Source: Halichondria panicea (taxonomy: Eukaryota > Porifera > Demospongiae > Suberitida > Halichondriidae). Taken from it: a DNA stretch of 64,000 bases. Location of the stretch: assembly GCF_963675165.1 (NCBI RefSeq), contig NC_087389.1, positions 4,276,830 to 4,340,829 of the forward strand, in the 5' to 3' direction. Positions 49,301 to 60,615 of the stretch are shown piece by piece. The first letter of the stretch is position 1, and the number at the start of each line of letters is the position of its first letter. A model generated the notes under the pieces. The model worked only from the letters and a program-made list of their open reading frames with translations, was not told the DNA's origin and did no database searches. The position numbers and the translations under genes are program-made.

Positions 49301-49867
49301 CGCATTCAACGTTCAGAGCTTGTGGAGCTGCTCACTGCACACTGATAGGAGACGTATCTCTTCACAAAAATCATCTAAATAGAGACAATATAGTCGAGTT
49401 GATTCTCTTCACTTGCACTCTTACTCACTACTAACTTACTCACTACTAACAACTTCTGTGCGTTGCGTAATTATGCGCAAACGTCATCAATTGCGAGTTG
49501 CTCACGTGCAATTGACAGGATGTCACGTTACTTTGTGCACAGTGTTTGTGTAGAAGTATCAGTAGTTCGACACTCTTCTCTTCTTATGCACTCTTGATGA
49601 TACTACATGTATGGTATGACTATTATGTATGGTATGACTATAATGTTGTACATATAATTATACCCATTATGTTGGTTCTAGCTAAAACAATATATTCATT
49701 AGTATACTTGCAATGTATACTGTTGCATTAATTCTGTGCAGGCTGAGATCCGACAAAGTGCTGCTGGACTTGGTTCCAAAGGCAGCGCTTATGGATACGG
49801 GGTGGGAGATGACTACAAGAGCAATGTAATGGCTATGACTCAGGCTAGATACAAGGAGACTCTGTGA
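40410..49867 (+). CDS. RBM5/RBM10-like: RBM5/RBM10-type RNA-binding splicing factor
   Basis: About 24 short exons, each with GT-AG borders, read in one frame; the start exon is not resolved. Domains in order: Arg/Asp-rich RS-like N-terminus (40410-40536, 41217-41293), RRM1 (41854-42979), RanBP2-type zinc finger WVCSQC...CVSC (43230-43466), and RRM2 with VLIVRGLD and [10 protein letters not shown] (43838-44909). Then come short Gln/Ala/Thr exons, the OCRE tyrosine repeat ([19 protein letters not shown], 46177-46575) and linker exons including 47164-47328. A C2H2 finger CLLC...HQQFSDLH (47420-47620), a G-patch [16 protein letters not shown] (48316-48511) and the last exon [15 protein letters not shown] (49742-49867, stop TGA) finish it. 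This order is diagnostic of the RBM5/6/10 family, which regulates exon choice in the nucleus. It is a single ancestral-type gene, intact, and the parent of the broken copies to the right. Confidence 0.93.
41360..41640. repeat. Dispersed repeat copy in an RBM-type gene intron
   Basis: Starts 'agcaccgcctgtgctgatgc' and includes 'ctaccaatagctag' and 'ggaggtgctaaagc'. Shared with the copies at 10590-10935, 52540-52800 and 59693-59900. It ends in a non-homologous AT-rich stretch. Confidence 0.6.
41986..42262. mobile_element. 277-bp MITE with 'taccgtatagcggg' ends
   Basis: Terminal inverted repeats of about 35 bp ('taccgtatagcgggtatatt' and complement) lie inside an intron of the RBM-type gene. 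The inner halves carry CGCGAAAATTTATACC-like phrases. Relatives occur at 42388-42608 and 50106-50286. Confidence 0.85.
42388..42608. mobile_element. 221-bp MITE with 'taccgtacgg' ends
   Basis: Ends 'taccgtacgg' and 'ccgtacggta', with inner 'gaaaatttcgagg' and its complement. It sits just upstream of the acceptor for the exon at 42663, in the same gene as the neighbouring MITE. Confidence 0.8.
43333..43366. repeat. (TG)17 microsatellite
   Basis: Uninterrupted TG dinucleotide run in an RBM-type gene intron, between the two halves of the RanBP2-type zinc finger. Confidence 0.97.
48675..49595. mobile_element. ~920-bp inverted-repeat element in the last RBM-type intron
   Basis: The left end 'aagagtgcataagaagagaa' and the right end 'cttcttatgcactctt' are inverted, with complementarity continuing about 80 bp inward through 'gtcgaactactgatact'. 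Inner phrases 'tcccagaggagg' and 'cctcctctggtaatc' also pair. It makes up most of the 1.2-kb intron. No transposase frame is seen. Confidence 0.8.
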
Positions 49868-49967
49868 TTGTGATTGTATATGTACATTGTATTGTTACAT
49901 TCATTTGTGTTATTCTGGAAAAAAAGCATTTGTTTCAGAAGCTGTTCAATTATAATTACGGCATCAA

Positions 49968-50022
49968 TAGTCTCATGAATAAGCCGCCATTCCTTTGGAA
50001 CGGCGGCTGATTCATGAGACTA
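49968..50022. other. 21-bp stem hairpin downstream of the RBM-type gene
   Basis: The arms 49968-49988 and 50002-50022 pair at 20 of 21 positions around a 13-base loop, about 100 bp after the stop codon. It could be a 3' UTR structure or a very short palindromic element. Confidence 0.8.
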
Positions 50023-50105
50023 ACACCATAATTGTAAATTTGTTTTTTACAAAATTAATGTTCACATAATCATAACAAAATATGATTACCGTGCAGAGAT
50101 CTGAT

Positions 50106-50286
50106 TACCGTGTATAGCGGGTAATTTTCGTGGGGTAAAAAATTCGTTAAACTCGAGAAACGGTGGTTTTCGTGAGTAAAAATTTCGTAGTAGTGCCTGC
50201 CTGCATCGGTAGGCCACGCCTACGTCAAAATTTCGTGGAGGTCAGCTTGCCCACGAATAATTTACCCCACGAAAATTACCCGGTAT
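50106..50286. mobile_element. ~180-bp MITE of the 'taccgt' family
   Basis: Left 'taccgtgtatagcgggtaat' and right 'attacccggtata' ends, with inner 'ttcgtggggtaaa' and 'tttaccccacgaa'. Related to the two elements near 42 kb. Confidence 0.75.
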
Positions 50287-50890
50287 ATAGGAATAGAGAT
50301 ATGATGGGAGGCATTAAAGAAGGAAATGATGGACGTGAAAGAAAAAAAGAATCTTACCCATAGATAGCTATGCTTTACCTCTATTCTTTCTTTATTGATT
50401 GACAAAGACGAGAGCCTGGGACCAGTATATATACTGCATGTATATAAATAATTTTATTGCTCATCGTGGTCAGACTTACATACTATAATAAAGCCACAGC
50501 ATTTCATCTTATTTCCATGTTTTTACAATTATACCGAAAATCAACATTAAAATGATCATGCATGAGCTTATTAAAATAATTAATGCCAAGAAGAAGATTG
50601 ATTATGTTCATGCAAGCTATAATTATATATTATAGCTAGCTAGATAGATGCATGACTGCATGGCTATAATTATATATAGGTACAAGGAGGCCGTATACGA
50701 TTACGATTGTACGTAGATCTATAGTGTTAATTTTCTCATTCTTGCATCATTCAGGGGGAAAACAGTGTTTGGAAAAGGAGTATTATAATTATAAGTACAT
50801 GCAACCATTCGTTTATCTATGATGCAACTATAATTATGCATGGCATCAATGATAATTGTAGACAATTAAGTCTATACCTAAAATATCTTC
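50287..50890. other. No gene seen
   Basis: Interval between the MITE and the 3' end of the fibrinogen-like copy 2. AT-rich, no coding signal. Confidence 0.4.
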
Positions 50891-53307
50891 TTATTGGACA
50901 TATAGTTCAATAGCTTCGATAGCAATGTTCTCATCGCCAGTACTTTGATCAGCACAGAGCCTTAACTCGATATCATCAGTACTTGGTTGTGGTAGCTGCT
51001 TACAAAACCACGGAGGATTGTTGAACTGACAGCAGGTGCTGGTACCCCCACATCCAGCTCCATCCCACAGTGGGTCCTCTCTGTAGAACTGGTTTGCAAA
51101 ATGGTATCGGCTTCCAGTGTCACAGAAGTAGTCGTTTCCAACAAAAGGTGGTACAACCCCAGTGTAAGGAGTGTCGGTTTTCGTACATGGGCAAACAAGT
51201 GAATTGCTACGGACTTCATCCACTGCATTAGCAAATGTCCAGATGTGTTTGCGAGGATTTCGACCTTGGGTTAAACTAATCCCATCAACGTATATATCAT
51301 CAATGGTTCTTGCTCGATTGATATAATATGAATGGAAAGCATCTGGGCTTATGTACTGATAGGCCTTAATCTTACCACAGACACGTGAATATGATATCCC
51401 ATCAACAGAATAAGTTGTGGAGTAGCAATTCCCACTACCGGGTCGTCCGCAGGTCCTCTTTGGAGTGTCGATTTTCTTGAACGCAGTGGGGCAGTGGTGA
51501 GTGGGGTTGGTCATGTCAAGGTGGGCCACTCTCATCCACCCTCCAGTACTCCCGCAGCACCTCCTACTCATGTCACAGTACTCCAGACTAGCGTAGCCAG
51601 TACCAACATTCTGGATCCAGTAGTTTCCAGAGGAGCTGCCTTCGGGCACGAGCTTACAAGACGGGGCCGGGTTGAGGAAGGTACCGAGGGGCAGGCGACC
51701 ACTGCTCATCTCTGAGATGATCTCACGTAGTTCTTGGGACTGAATTCTTTTGTAGCTCTCCATAACTGCTCTCACTTGGTCAAGGATTTCTGAAAAATGC
51801 TTGCTGAATTATGCACCCAATGCATGCCTATATAGATTACAATCATGCAATAGAATGTATATTATACCTTCAGTTGTATTGCAGGTACTAGGTTGCAGCT
51901 GCAAGCTAGTCAACTTCTCATTAATAGTGGTGAGATCACAAGTTGGTTCACCAGAATCTGAATGCGATATATATACTATAGTTATCATTGTTTCATCACT
52001 ATATAAGCCTGTATAAAACCTTTTTTAATTCTTGCCATTATTCAGCTGCTCAAGGATCAATGAACTGTTACATATAATTATTTTACGTTTTTTTTATATT
52101 TTTAATTCATGCATGGATTTGCAAAATAATGCTTTGTTCTCGAGTTATGTCTATATAGTTTTGCCATTGAAGCCTTTTCATGCAGAAGAGTAGATGGGCG
52201 TGGCCCACCTCCAAAAGGGAGACGGGTTGCAGCCCTATCTAGCTTCGTTCTGCTGCAGAAAAACATGCAGCACCATGCAATCAGATTGCAGACTGCTTAC
52301 ATTACGTAAGCACTTTGCATTCAGGAATGCATTAGCACCAATCAGATTGTATAGTCCTTACGTAATGCATTTGTTGGCTTCCCAGCCCCTTCTCTGCAGC
52401 AAGCTGAGCTTTGTGGTTAGAGCCTCGGTTAATATTCATAGTTAGTACGCGATGCAGCAGAACGAATGCTAGATAGGGTTGCAACCCGTCTCCCTTTTGG
52501 AGGCGGGCCACGCCCATCTAGCAGAAGAGTGCATGCGTAGCAAAACTTGTTTGATATGGAGTGTTGCTATACTTTATGCTTAGTAGTTTAATAGCTGAAT
52601 GCTAGCTATTGGTAGCTGCAAAAGTGATTGAGAAGAGAGCTGCAACTGCCAATGCTCTATACGGTATACTGATGCACATGTATACATTTTAGGAGTTTCC
52701 CTGCATGCATGTGATCAGCCTTATGCATGTGTGTATCGGTTATTATAATAGCTATGTTATGTATAGCTTTGACACATCCACCGAGGCATCAGCACCCCTG
52801 GGGTGCTTGCTTTGAAATTATATTTAATGAATCGACATTGATGTGCCCAATTTCTTTAGACACCAATTATGCTATACAAGCATAATTTATCAGGGCCTGT
52901 ACTCATCACTTACTTTCCTTGAGGATCAGATAATTTTTCAAAATAGTCAAAGTTTCATTTTTCCAGTACTGCAGGTCATTCCTCATTGTGTCAATCTCCT
53001 TCTTACTGTTTGACAGTTCAGAGTACAAGCGATCCCTCAAACCATCTAGCTCATCAGATGTAACACACTGTTCTGCTATATGAAAAGGCACTGTTATATG
53101 AACATTAATACAGTTTAAAAACCATAGTTTTAGATGTGAAAGTATATTTTGCTTGACTTGACAGTTCAGCCTTTTTTACCAGCAAATAATATTCCCAAGC
53201 ACACATTATATATAGACCATACCTATGACTGTCACTTTCTCCTCTGCGCTCACAGCATGCTGGATTTGCAAGACCAGGCCTAAAATAATGATAGATGTCG
53301 ACAACAT
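50891..53307 (-). CDS. Secreted coiled-coil plus cysteine-rich fibrinogen-like protein, copy 2 (intact)
   Basis: Four exons with phase-1 junctions, 53307-53223, 53075-52914, 51957-51868 and 51789-50891, sum to 411 aa. Exon 1 is a signal peptide (MLSTSIIILGLVLQIQ...). Exon 2 is a helical coiled coil with the same LRDRLYSELSNSKKEID heptads as copy 1. Exon 3 has CDLTTINEKL and an N-glycosylation-type CNTT. Exon 4 carries the fibrinogen-like opening (SGNYWI, EYCDMS, GGWMRVA) and the Cys-rich module ending in CQFNNPPWFCKQLP. All coiled-coil and Cys positions are kept. It is the mirror-image paralogue of 33647-35189 and very similar in the last exon. It is predicted to be secreted and oligomeric; a recognition or adhesion role is inferred only. 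The intron 52913-51958 holds an inverted-repeat element and a dispersed repeat. Confidence 0.85.
52190..52524. mobile_element. ~335-bp MITE in a fibrinogen-like gene intron
   Basis: Arms of about 65 bp (52192-52258 and 52453-52521) are near-perfect inverted copies: 'agatgggcgtggcccacctc' against 'gaggcgggccacgcccatct'. A second inverted pair around 'caatcagattg' and 'cttacgtaatgca' lies inside. It interrupts the dispersed repeat that continues on both sides. Confidence 0.88.
52530..52810. repeat. Dispersed repeat copy
   Basis: Includes 'gctagctattggtagctgca' and 'ccgaggcatcagcaccc', shared with 10590-10935, 41360-41640 and 59693-59900. Confidence 0.6.
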
Positions 53308-54129
53308 GTTGCAAACCTTCAGACTGATATAAAATATTTATCTCACTTCCTTTATAGTCTCCTTAAGCTTGCATTTGGTCATAGAGAGAGGAAGTGGTAA
53401 TTAAAAAATATTCACATTTCACAAATATAATTATACAATAACTGCACAACATTATACAAGCAAAAATAGTAATATTTCAGCCATTTCAGCACTAGTCTTA
53501 ATTTAACGAGTCTTGATTAGCTACACTCAACCCACGCAGAGCTAAAAAACCATGAGAAGAAGGAAATTATGTATGTACAGAATACCGACGTATACCGTCA
53601 TGCATAATTATATATTGTGGATATTCGTACAGCTCAGAATAGTGACATTGAGCCTATATAATATATATTGCGGTAGAATAATTTCGCAATTTAAATTGTC
53701 GTATGATGCTCTATATACATGCATGTACTGGAAATTCAAACATTTCCACTATACGAAAATATGCCGTTATACAAAATGATCAATTCAAGTTCATGAGAAT
53801 GGAAAATGGAAAGGGCAGAAGACTATTATTATTTTAGATCGCAATACAAGTTAACATTGTTAACCTAATCAAAATGCTCTTTGCTCATTCTAGGTTGAGA
53901 AGTCGTGTACGGTATAATGTCACGATGATTATAATTATAGTCCCACGGTCACCCCTATATAAGTACACCCTAGCTAGCTCCTCTGCATGCATAACGTTCT
54001 CATACAGGCTGGATATACCAACTCACCTGTCTCCTTAAGTTCTCATCCAACAGCAGCAACAGCTCTCTCATTAACACAAGGCTGCCCACAGAACAGTGTG
54101 TTGAACTGAACCTTGCACGGTTGTGTGTG
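53308..54129. other. No gene seen
   Basis: Upstream of fibrinogen-like copy 2. AT-rich, with no recognisable coding or RNA gene. Confidence 0.4.
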
Positions 54130-55480
54130 CACTATATAGCGTCTCTGCATGCAGTCAGCCCCCGTAAATTTCTTGCACACTGCATGCAGATGTTCGAGCA
54201 TGTAATTAGTAAGGTTTTCCATGTATCACCATTTGCTATACACACTCGAATGCATGTTGCTTAGCAGTTAGCTAATTATAGTGGATTGTAATTAATGTGT
54301 TTACAGTGTATCTCTTTGTTTACCTCAGCAAAACCTCCTAATGCAAGAACCCACAGTAGACAGCTGCCGCCATCTCAGACTCTGACCAGCTATAGATAAC
54401 CATCTAGCTTGGTTTGAGAATGAGGTCTGTGGTCTGCTTAATTTACAATAAGACCTTGCATGTATGTGCATTTCCATTGTATAGGTGCAGTGTTTGTCAT
54501 GGTAACAATAGCATTAAGTCAATGTCAAAGTATGGTTTTTCTTTTTCTGCATTTAAATCGTTGGCTTAATGTTACCATTCTGGCCTGTTTAAACAAATGA
54601 CGGTCACATAGATCTGTGATTAACATCAACAAAAATGTTTTATTACATGTACATGTGACTTGACTATATTATAGCCGCAATTTTTCAGTTGCTATTATAT
54701 ACAGTCCCCAGTGAAATACAGGTATTTTTAGTACCATGCTATTACAAGCACTGATCAGAAACGCTTCTGTGTTATCGAATTCATTAACTTAATTCAATGA
54801 TGGCTGAAGGCTCAACCCCTGAAATTCTGGGAACAATAACCCCATAAAATATTGCCGTTGTCAGTTTTGTTAACATAATATAATAATATAGGTTGAGATG
54901 CCTGCATGCATGTGTCTCGTAATAGACTATACGCTTCCTAGAAACACCCTCCCTACGAGTCCCTAGGCACACTCTCCCCTCTGGAGTGGACACCAATCCC
55001 ACCCACACCGACTGCATTGGACCAACTTCCCTATATATACTTATCGAATCGAAAGATGTGCTCATCAAAATCAAGACAACAATTCTCAGATTTGCACAAG
55101 GTGCATGTGCATGTACAAATGAGTTTGTGTGTGCACGAGCGTCTCTGCATGCATGCAGTTAGCCTTTGTTATATTTCTTGCACACTACAGATGTCCGAGC
55201 ATTTAGTAAGATTTTTCCGTGTGCTGTGATTTTACCACGCACTTGATTGCATGTTGCTTAGCAGTTAGCTATATAAATAAAATCTGCAAATAAACAACAC
55301 ATGCATGTCCTTGCATGGTATTTTGAGTGGATTGTAATAATTATGTTTACAGTGACGTGTTTACCTCAGCAAAACCTCCTAATGGAAGAACCCACAGCAG
55401 ACAGCTGCCGCCACCTCAAACCAGGTAACCATCTAAGTTGGTTTTAGTTTTGATGGGAATGAGGTCTGCCTTAATGGATG
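54130..55480 (+). pseudogene. RBM5/10-type exon fragments, tandemly duplicated
   Basis: The remnant at about 54328-54400 matches the exon after the C2H2 finger (parent 47774-47830). About 54925-55100 matches the C2H2-finger exon (parent 47420-47620) with the zinc-finger core largely deleted. About 55366-55426 again matches 47774-47830. The segments 54130-54470 and 55135-55480 are tandem copies of each other ('aatttcttgcacact', 'cagttagcta'). Non-coding. Confidence 0.75.
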
Positions 55481-57419
55481 TGGCCGGCATGCACGTAAGT
55501 TTTCATTGCATGGGCGCAATGTTTGTCATGGTAACAGTTTAGCCTGTTTGCTTATACCGCTTGTTGTGTTTTGGGGGATTGTTACTGACATGCAGTGTTA
55601 CTCACTGTCCTTTTTCTTGTCAGTCCTGTACTTTTTCGTGTTGTTTGTTGGTTTTGCCGTTTTTGTTAGGGCTACCATTTAGTTGATATGCACCTCATTT
55701 AGGTTTGACAAATTATGCTAGCATAATCTAGCATATTTTTGTAGGGAGGCTTCTAGGAACGAAAATAATAGGGCACTAAACTAGCATGCATAATTTGACC
55801 CTCTGAGTCTGGTATATCTTGGTTCTATCTTATATAATGTAGCTAGACATTTATATTACAATAGATCTGTACTGTATAGCATGCACTAGCCACCACTTTG
55901 AAACAAAATAGCTCTTGGAGTGCAACTCTGCTCTCTTTTTTGGCCATTGTGGGATTTTAGCTTTCTGTAATGCTACAGTACCTCTGCAAATTAATTGTCT
56001 TTTCAGAATGAGAGAGTGACATCTTTAAACGGGTGTTACCAAACTGGATAATAGGCCGACTTTTTAAGAATAGTTAAAACGAATAATTCAAAAAAGCAAG
56101 GCCTATACACCTCAGTCATGCTCTGAATTAAAGAAAAAAAGGATACCCTAAGCGTAACCGTAAGACTTTGGATCGAAACTTAATGGTTGAATATTATTAT
56201 GATTTTTGTCATTATAGTTTAAGTTTTTGTGAGTCCTCACGGATGGTGGTTTAGCCTGTATTTGTACTATTACGTGCATGTGTTCTCAAATTAATTAATG
56301 TTTTTTAGTCTCTATTAAACTGTCAAATGCGAACAGTTACTTAGTTAGTAACTTAGCGGTGAGTACTGACCACCTAGCTAAGTTACGACAATATTATTTT
56401 TAATTGCATGTACCGTACGTCACCGTGTCGATGGTTTTCAATGACACGAGTAGATATGGCTTTCCACAATAACACGACATCAGAAAATTTATGTTTTTAT
56501 GTTCGCCTGCAATAGTGACGGCTTGCGAGTCTAGGTCAGAGGGTAGCTCACGTACTCTGTAGTAGAGCATTCAAGCGAGATTTGATCGCAGCCAGTCAAT
56601 ACTGCGTCTGTTTCTTTTCTTTCTTCAGCCATTGCTTTTCAGTAGTTGCTGTGTAGCCACGACCACGACTAATGCTCAGACTAGATCTATATACCCTTAG
56701 CTTGCCTTCCATTACATCATTCCCCAACAGTGCAGTCTCAGTGTAAACATTAGACCATGCTGGTAAAGATCCTGAACTGCACAAATAGAGGGTCACTGGT
56801 AAAGATCATTACCGACACAAGACACAAATGGGTTGCAGAAAATTGAAACTGAAGGTCGAGGGTGGACATAATGACGTTGATGTTCCTACTACTTCTAGTT
56901 CTAAACACATTGTCCAAAGACTCGTAGGATGGGACAAAACGGGACACCAATGAAAAAGAGGACATAAAAACTATGAACCCATAGAGAGACATTTTTACCA
57001 GACAACAACATTTTAGAGACCTTTAACCTCATAAAAACCAGCTTCCCCTAGTAGCAATGATAACCTTACCTTAAAGAACCTCTTCTCAATCAGTGGCGTG
57101 GCTTGTTGCCGGTAGTCCTCTCCTCATAACGGTCCACCAAGGTTTTCAGCAAGGCAGGCTGTAACAACACCTACAATGTACATAATATGCCGCCCCACCC
57201 TCCCTCCCCTTAGTACCTGGGGCGATATGGGGGAAACGTGGGGAAGTGATTGTTAATCTGGCTTCATTATTAGGATGACCACTATGGACAGTTTTCACTA
57301 CATGTGTACAATTAGTATTACTACATATTATGTGTATTTACTTTTTGTGCGTTTCTGGCCTAAATGCCCTTGAGTGTACTAGCATGCACGCCTCACTTAA
57401 CCTCCCCTCTCTTTCTCCA
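55481..57419. other. Mostly unassigned; one possible orphan exon
   Basis: No clear gene. On the minus strand at about 57162-57071, an acceptor-like 'ttacag' and a donor-like 'gtaagg' flank an exon-like stretch (PALLKTLVDRY, then, after a 2-base shift, YRQQATPLIEKRFFK). It is unrecognised and may be a shred of a real gene. Confidence 0.3.
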
Positions 57420-60400
57420 GACGTGTCAGCTGAAGTGAACTGTCCTCTTCGCCGGTATAGCTACGATGAAACCTCAGGGTTCTACTATGACTCAAACACT
57501 GGCCTCTACTACGATCCAAAGACTCAGGTACTGTAATAATAGAACGTCCTGTGAACACTCTTTGGTTGACTAAAAACCGGTGCCTTTGTGTATGCCCAAC
57601 TAGCATACGATTCTAAAATTATGGGATGCATTTTGTAGCTGTTAGACATATTTACTTGTTGTGTTTAGATCACCGATTGTTGCTCAATGAGATTATACAA
57701 CAGCTATAATTATCCTGTTTTCCCCTTCAGTATCACTACAACAGTCAGACTGGTCAGTATTGCTACTATATGACCCAGCACAGCTCAAGTACGTACCAGT
57801 GGACAGTGAGGGGTGAGTGAAACTGCAGTAAAGTTGTGTAGTGAGGTTATGGATGGAAGTGGATGTTGGTTTTGTTGCAGGCGGTTTTAAGATGGATGGC
57901 AACTCACTAGCGTCTGCCAGCTCCGGGTGGAGGTACACTATACACATGAGGGAGTTAAGTCTGCCAAGCCCCTACAGTGATAGTGCACTTTTGTTGACAG
58001 ACCAGAACAGGCTTAGAAATAGCAGTTATGCACTAAGCAGCAACATTTCAGAATGGAAAAATACTTCCCACACTGTACACAGCAGATCCCGGGAGTTAAC
58101 AGTGACGGTGTGCTTAATCACCCCCTCCCACACACACACATGCACTCACCTTCCGCAGATTGCCAAGAACATGGAGCGATGGGCAAAGTCTGTCCAAGTC
58201 AGCACAAAAGCAGCAGGTGAATATGCTGACTCAGCAAAGCAAGCCCCTGGCCAAACCCTCTACTAGCAAGAGCATCCCCAGTGTCGGCATTGCCGTCGGC
58301 AACACAGTTCCACAGGTGAGTGGTGTGAGTAATATACAATGTGTATAGCAGAGACTGCCAATTGTCATGTACTGTAAGTTGCTTGAACTATTCTCTGCTC
58401 TGTATAGGTTGAAAAGTCCGTGCCTCGTAACGATATCTCAGTGACCTCACTCCCTAGAAACACCCTCCCTAGGCACACTCTCCCCTCTGGAGCAGATACC
58501 AACCCCACCCACACCGACTGGGACTGTCTTCTTTGTAAGAGAAAGTTTCCCTCGAAAGATGTGCTTGTAAAACATCAACAGTTCTCAGATCTGCACAAGG
58601 TGTGCACATGTGTGTTGTGTATTTATGGGATGCCTTACACCACCACACTTGTACTTTATCTGGTGTTGTTACAAATGTGGTGTTGCAAACTCTCCCTTGA
58701 TATTTTAAGTAGATTGTACTAACTGATGTGTGGTTCCTTAGCAAACCTGCTGAAATGGAAGAGCCCACAGCAGACAACTGCCTCCACCTCAGACCAGGTA
58801 AACATCTAAGTTGATCAGTTCCGTTTTAGCATAGATAATCTGCTATCTATGGTTTTAATGTTGTTGGAATGAGGTCTGCGTTAATGAATGTGGCTTGTTT
58901 ACAGCAAGACCCCATATGCTTTTTCATTGTGGGTGCAATGTTATTAAATAGATCTGGCCTGTTGTTAATTTATCCTGGTAGAGTTGAGGGTGCACTATTA
59001 CTGCCATGCATGCACACAATGTACTTTGTATATTCAAGAGACTTTTGTGACTGCTGTGCTACATGTATACAGTTGTTGGACAGTCTATGTAAACTCTTAT
59101 CACAGTAAGTCATGAAATTTCAATGATGTGGTATTTTGGAGCAATTCAATTAGTACAGTAATGTCGCCCTCCATGCATGCATACAAACGCAGTCACTTTT
59201 ATCGAGTGTCGTACATGTAATGAATGTACAGTTGTACTTTTAGATATGTATATACTTTAATAGTGCCAATTTTGGTTTCATTTTAGCCAGTCCCCGCTAG
59301 TAATACTGCCACCATCCCCCCCCCCTCACACACACACACTAATGTCTTTCTATAGACCAGGTACCGAAACCGTGCCCAGGAGAGGCGCGTGTTGGTTGGG
59401 TCTTCGGCCATCGTGCCAGAGTGGAAGAAGAAGATTGACCAGGAGATGGTGCAACCCCCCATACCGTGAGTAGGGGTAGATTTCTTGCTCCTGTGTATCC
59501 ATTGTATATACTGTATTCATAAACAACTAACTGCATCTTTTGTGTAACATCTTAACAATCATCGTTGGCCATGGGGTGGAGTGATGGGCAGGGCTTGGGC
59601 AGGTCCAACCAGGGAATTGTCGAGCCCATCAAGGTGAGGTTCTCTGTGCGTATATACATTAGTTATAATTATAGTGCTATATACTATTGTAAATGAAAGC
59701 ACCGCAGGTGCTGATGCCTCGGTGGAAATGCCTTAATTGTTGTTAAAAACGATTGATGCCAAACGTTTAAATCTAAAGCTGCATCAGCAGAGCCTGGCAG
59801 CTCTCTCAGTTCTCACTCTTGCAGCTACCAATAGCTAGCGTTATAGTGCAGAGCTAACTACTATAGCAACACTCTATGGACAAGTTTTCTACGCACTCTT
59901 CTGAAAAGGCATTCTGAGTAAGCAAAACTAGGCATAACTCAAGAACGAAGCATTGTTTTGCAAATCTACGAATTAAAATCCACGAAAACATGACTATAGA
60001 AGCCTATATAGAAACTCTTACTAATTGAACTTCATTGATCCTTGAGCATGCAGCTGTAGCAGTCTACACAGACATACACACACACATGCAGACAGACATG
60101 CACACATGCACATGCACACACACACTACCGTATACCTCGCTTGCACATGCGCACCGAGGCATAATTGTTTAGCACAATATACTGGAATAAGGACACCAAT
60201 TTTTGGTTGAGAGTTGTTGTATACGTATACGACTGTATGACCTACCATCCTTTGGGAAGTTTTTGCTATATACATCTGACATCGACACAAGTGATCAACG
60301 AATAGAGTCAGAGTCCACTTCTTCATATTCATTTTCTTGTCATGCTTTAATCACTATGAATGATACTATACATGTATGGTACGGCTATAATGCTGTATAT

Positions 60401-60615
60401 ATAGGTTAATCACCCATCATTATGTTGGTGCTAGCTATAATTATTGTATACTTGTGTTTAGCTACTGTTGCATTAATTCTATGCAGGCTGAGATCCGACA
60501 AGGGGTGCTGCTGGACTTGGTTCCAAAGGCGGCGCTTATGGATAAGGGGTGGGAGATGATTTCTAGAGCAATGTAATGGCTATGACTCAGACTAGATACA
60601 AGGAGACTCTGTGAT
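57420..60615 (+). pseudogene. RBM5/10-type 3'-half duplicate, broken
   Basis: Copies of parent exons, with recognisable intron sequence, run from the OCRE (about 57420-57528, 57730-57813) through 57880-57930, 58160-58314, the C2H2 finger (58409-58600), 58741-58797, 59356-59466 and the G-patch (59570-59633) to the last exon (60487-60614). Lesions: 2 extra bases in the second OCRE exon near 57768; an 8-base deletion near 58193; the exon equivalent to 48316-48376 missing; the G-patch acceptor lost ('gtgcag' changed to 'gttggc'); and 2 extra bases in the last exon near 60500. A 9-base in-frame loss sits before the zinc finger. It has no RRMs and no promoter of its own. Clearly a segmental duplicate that has decayed. 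Confidence 0.88.
59693..60165. repeat. Dispersed repeat, longest copy
   Basis: Begins 'gcaccgcaggtgctgatgcc' and ends near 'cgcaccgaggcataat'. It includes a CA-rich stretch (60065-60122) and phrases shared inverted with 7770-7960 and 10590-10935. It lies in the G-patch to last-exon intron of the broken RBM-type copy. Confidence 0.65.

Noticed and set aside
58469-58777. 102-codon minus-strand frame in the RBM-type duplicate
   Set aside because: Antisense of the copied C2H2-finger exon and its intron. The same frame is not meaningful in the parent.
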